A stretch of 46,135 bases of DNA from an uncultured Eubacteriales bacterium (GTDB lineage Bacteria; Bacillota; Clostridia; Christensenellales; Aristaeellaceae). Within the stretch, counting starts at the first letter, position 1; every line of letters begins with the position of its first letter. Position numbers and translations under genes: made by a program. The stretch lies in the NCBI GenBank assembly GCA_900315585.1, contig OMZP01000024.1, forward strand, positions 1 through 46,135, given 5' to 3'. The notes under the pieces are model-generated. The model saw only the letters and a list, made by a program, of their open reading frames with translations. It did not search any database and was not told where the DNA came from. Below are positions 45,998-46,135 of the stretch, in pieces.

Positions 45998-46135
45998 CCG
46001 CGGTTTGGCTCATCACAAAAAGTTGAGGGGGCCTTCTTTTGGTTCTTCACGGAAACTTGGGGACAGCAGAACGCAGAGAAGGAAGAGCAAGATAGCGAAT
46101 CAAGGTAAAGAAGTACTCATCGTCCCTATAGCCGT
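45998..46135. other. Unassigned window end, possible IS terminus
   Basis: No frame of note is visible. The segment GGTTCTTCACGGAAACTT at about 46040 resembles the inverted-repeat ends of some ISL3-type insertion sequences, but the inner part runs off the window. This is a weak hint only. Confidence 0.25.

Overview
This is a GC-rich window of about 46 kb from a low-redundancy bacterial chromosome. It reads as a member of the Clostridia (Firmicutes), probably an uncultured gut or rumen lineage near Christensenellales or Aristaeella; that placement is inferred from gene content and style. The supporting signs are a sepF-ylmH-divIVA-lspA-rluD cell-division cluster, strong AGGAGG-type ribosome sites, sigma-A promoters of TTGACA-17-TATAAT type, a SpoIIGA-independent gut-type glycan ABC system with no dedicated ATPase, many secreted SH3 and peptidoglycan-binding proteins, and intergenic spaces filled with short palindromic repeats. 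No rRNA, tRNA, CRISPR array or complete insertion sequence was seen.

Layout. 1-1.6 kb: a phage-derived remnant (tail-assembly-chaperone-like gene plus a small SH3-like ORF) divergent from an autocleaving CI/LexA-type repressor, with four operator-like repeats between them. 1.6-3.5 kb: a YbaK-type tRNA-editing protein and a secreted lysozyme with three SH3 domains. 3.7-7.4 kb: a DUF6125 protein, a GH127-type glycosidase and an rRNA methyltransferase. 7.5-15.3 kb: secreted and membrane proteins, including a tight six-gene operon (15297 to 9653) that diverges from a membrane-bound LuxR-type regulator (15.5-16.9 kb). 17-20 kb: a GPH-type symporter and a diguanylate cyclase. 20.2-24.5 kb: a non-cleavable LexA-fold regulator, a large L,D-transpeptidase with an acidic spacer, and a triple-repeat secreted protein. 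24.7-30.5 kb: the division and envelope cluster rluD, lspA, divIVA, ylmH, sepF, yggS and a HlyD-like protein, all on the minus strand. 30.8-33 kb: lgt, a low-molecular-weight phosphatase and a GNAT acetyltransferase. 33-43.4 kb: a glycan-use locus with a LacI regulator, ABC solute-binding protein, two permeases, heparinase II/III-like enzyme, DUF2264 protein, GH88 unsaturated glucuronyl hydrolase and an unrecognised F5/8C-like protein. 43.6-46 kb: a membrane GGDEF-EAL protein.

How the genes work together. The glycan locus looks like import of an acidic oligosaccharide followed by cytoplasmic degradation, because none of its enzymes has a signal peptide. The two c-di-GMP proteins are probably opposed: the first keeps an intact GGDEF and inhibitory site, the second has a broken GGDEF and intact EAL. 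The envelope genes (LDT, lysozyme, lgt, lspA, SepF, DivIVA) dominate the rest.

The most unusual signal is non-coding. Arrays of 7-bp units (TGAGGAA, TAGGGAA and variants) start exactly at the stop codon of at least four genes, so that the stop codon is the first three bases of the first unit. In several places two such arrays face each other around small AAATCC...GGATTT hairpins, forming a composite palindromic element. Other repeat families include a modular three-part hairpin element with compensatory stem changes, a CTCAGGATGACA hairpin family, and a 111-bp element with perfect 12-bp terminal inverted repeats.
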